A stretch of 64,000 bases of DNA from the NCBI RefSeq assembly GCF_009923995.1, contig NZ_RFSK01000011.1, positions 1 through 64,000 on the forward strand, read 5' to 3'. Made by a program: the position numbers and the translations under genes. Positions 63,986 through 64,000 of the stretch are shown here, piece by piece; positions within the stretch are counted from its first letter, which is position 1, and each line of letters begins with the position of its first letter. This DNA is from Janthinobacterium sp. Lineage in GTDB: Bacteria > Pseudomonadota > Gammaproteobacteria > Burkholderiales > Burkholderiaceae_D. Under the pieces are notes generated by a model. The model was not told where the DNA came from and searched no databases. It saw nothing but the letters and a program-made list of their open reading frames with translations.

Positions 63986-64000
63986 CTGATTTATCCTTGT

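Larger units (their letters stand above)
62884..64000. other. Putative chromosomal replication origin (oriC), partial
   Basis: No genes. Consensus DnaA boxes TTATCCACA or complement lie at 63032, 63190, 63497, 63654 and 63974, with TGTGGATAT at 63173 and 63637. Three modules join an AT-rich tract and TAGTAGTRATAG-type trinucleotide runs (DnaA-trio-like) to a box by a GC-containing spacer: 62989-63043, 63451-63510 and 63928-63985. Two inverted box pairs lie between them. Spacings of 465, 464 and 477 bases show a diverged tandem repeat. The region is AT-richer than its surroundings. dnaA is expected just beyond the window. Confidence 0.82.

Overview
The window is a chromosomal segment of a high-GC betaproteobacterium. 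The core genes fit Oxalobacteraceae and look most like Janthinobacterium, but this is inference from gene content and no search was run. Core genes include glmS, glmU, nadE, putA, rsmD, coaD, a YfhL-type ferredoxin, mtnN and many LysR and Lrp regulators. The right end is almost certainly the upstream part of oriC: consensus DnaA boxes beside AT-rich TAG/TAA trinucleotide runs, in diverged repeats of about 465 bp.

Layout. 1-24.1 kb is ordinary chromosome. It holds the tail of an MFS transporter with a cysteine-cluster regulator, a DUF2165 protein, a complete RND efflux operon (adaptor, pump, outer-membrane channel), a DHA2 pump with a divergent LysR regulator, an overlapping nadE and NadM-Nudix pair, an ArsR-rhodanese regulator facing a DUF2938 gene, a large MscS-type channel, and a divergent methionine locus. 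In that locus mesD, mesX (DUF1852) and an FMN reductase face a MetR-like regulator and an MTHFR-like gene.

24.18-46.32 kb is a double Tn7-like insertion downstream of glmS. The older element (24181-27928, about 3.7 kb, no transposase) is flanked by GCGAC repeats. The younger one (27931-46322, about 18.4 kb) is flanked by ATAGC repeats and sits across the junction between the older element's end and the glmS flank. Each element has three spaced TnsB-type sites at its left end and three sites at a 20-bp period at its right end. The younger element carries two TniQ genes, tnsA, tnsB and tnsC that all appear frameshifted, and a cargo that looks defensive. The cargo is a coupled three-gene operon (alpha/beta-hydrolase, caspase-like protease, unknown 466-residue protein), an AAA ATPase plus subtilase pair of the IetAS type, and a truncated umuC. 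The older element carries an HslV/proteasome-like Ntn hydrolase, a truncated integrase and a tRNA-Phe 3' fragment.

46.3-64 kb is core chromosome again: glmS, an Lrp-type regulator, glmU, a DUF6279 lipoprotein, rsmD, coaD, a ferredoxin, a CHI-like protein, a LysR regulator, a chemoreceptor, an Lrp-type regulator divergent from putA, mtnN, then oriC. The 660-bp gap between the Lrp gene and glmU holds about 25 DnaA-box-like motifs, mostly at 11-12 bp spacing and all on one strand. This is a second DnaA-binding locus about 14 kb from the putative origin.
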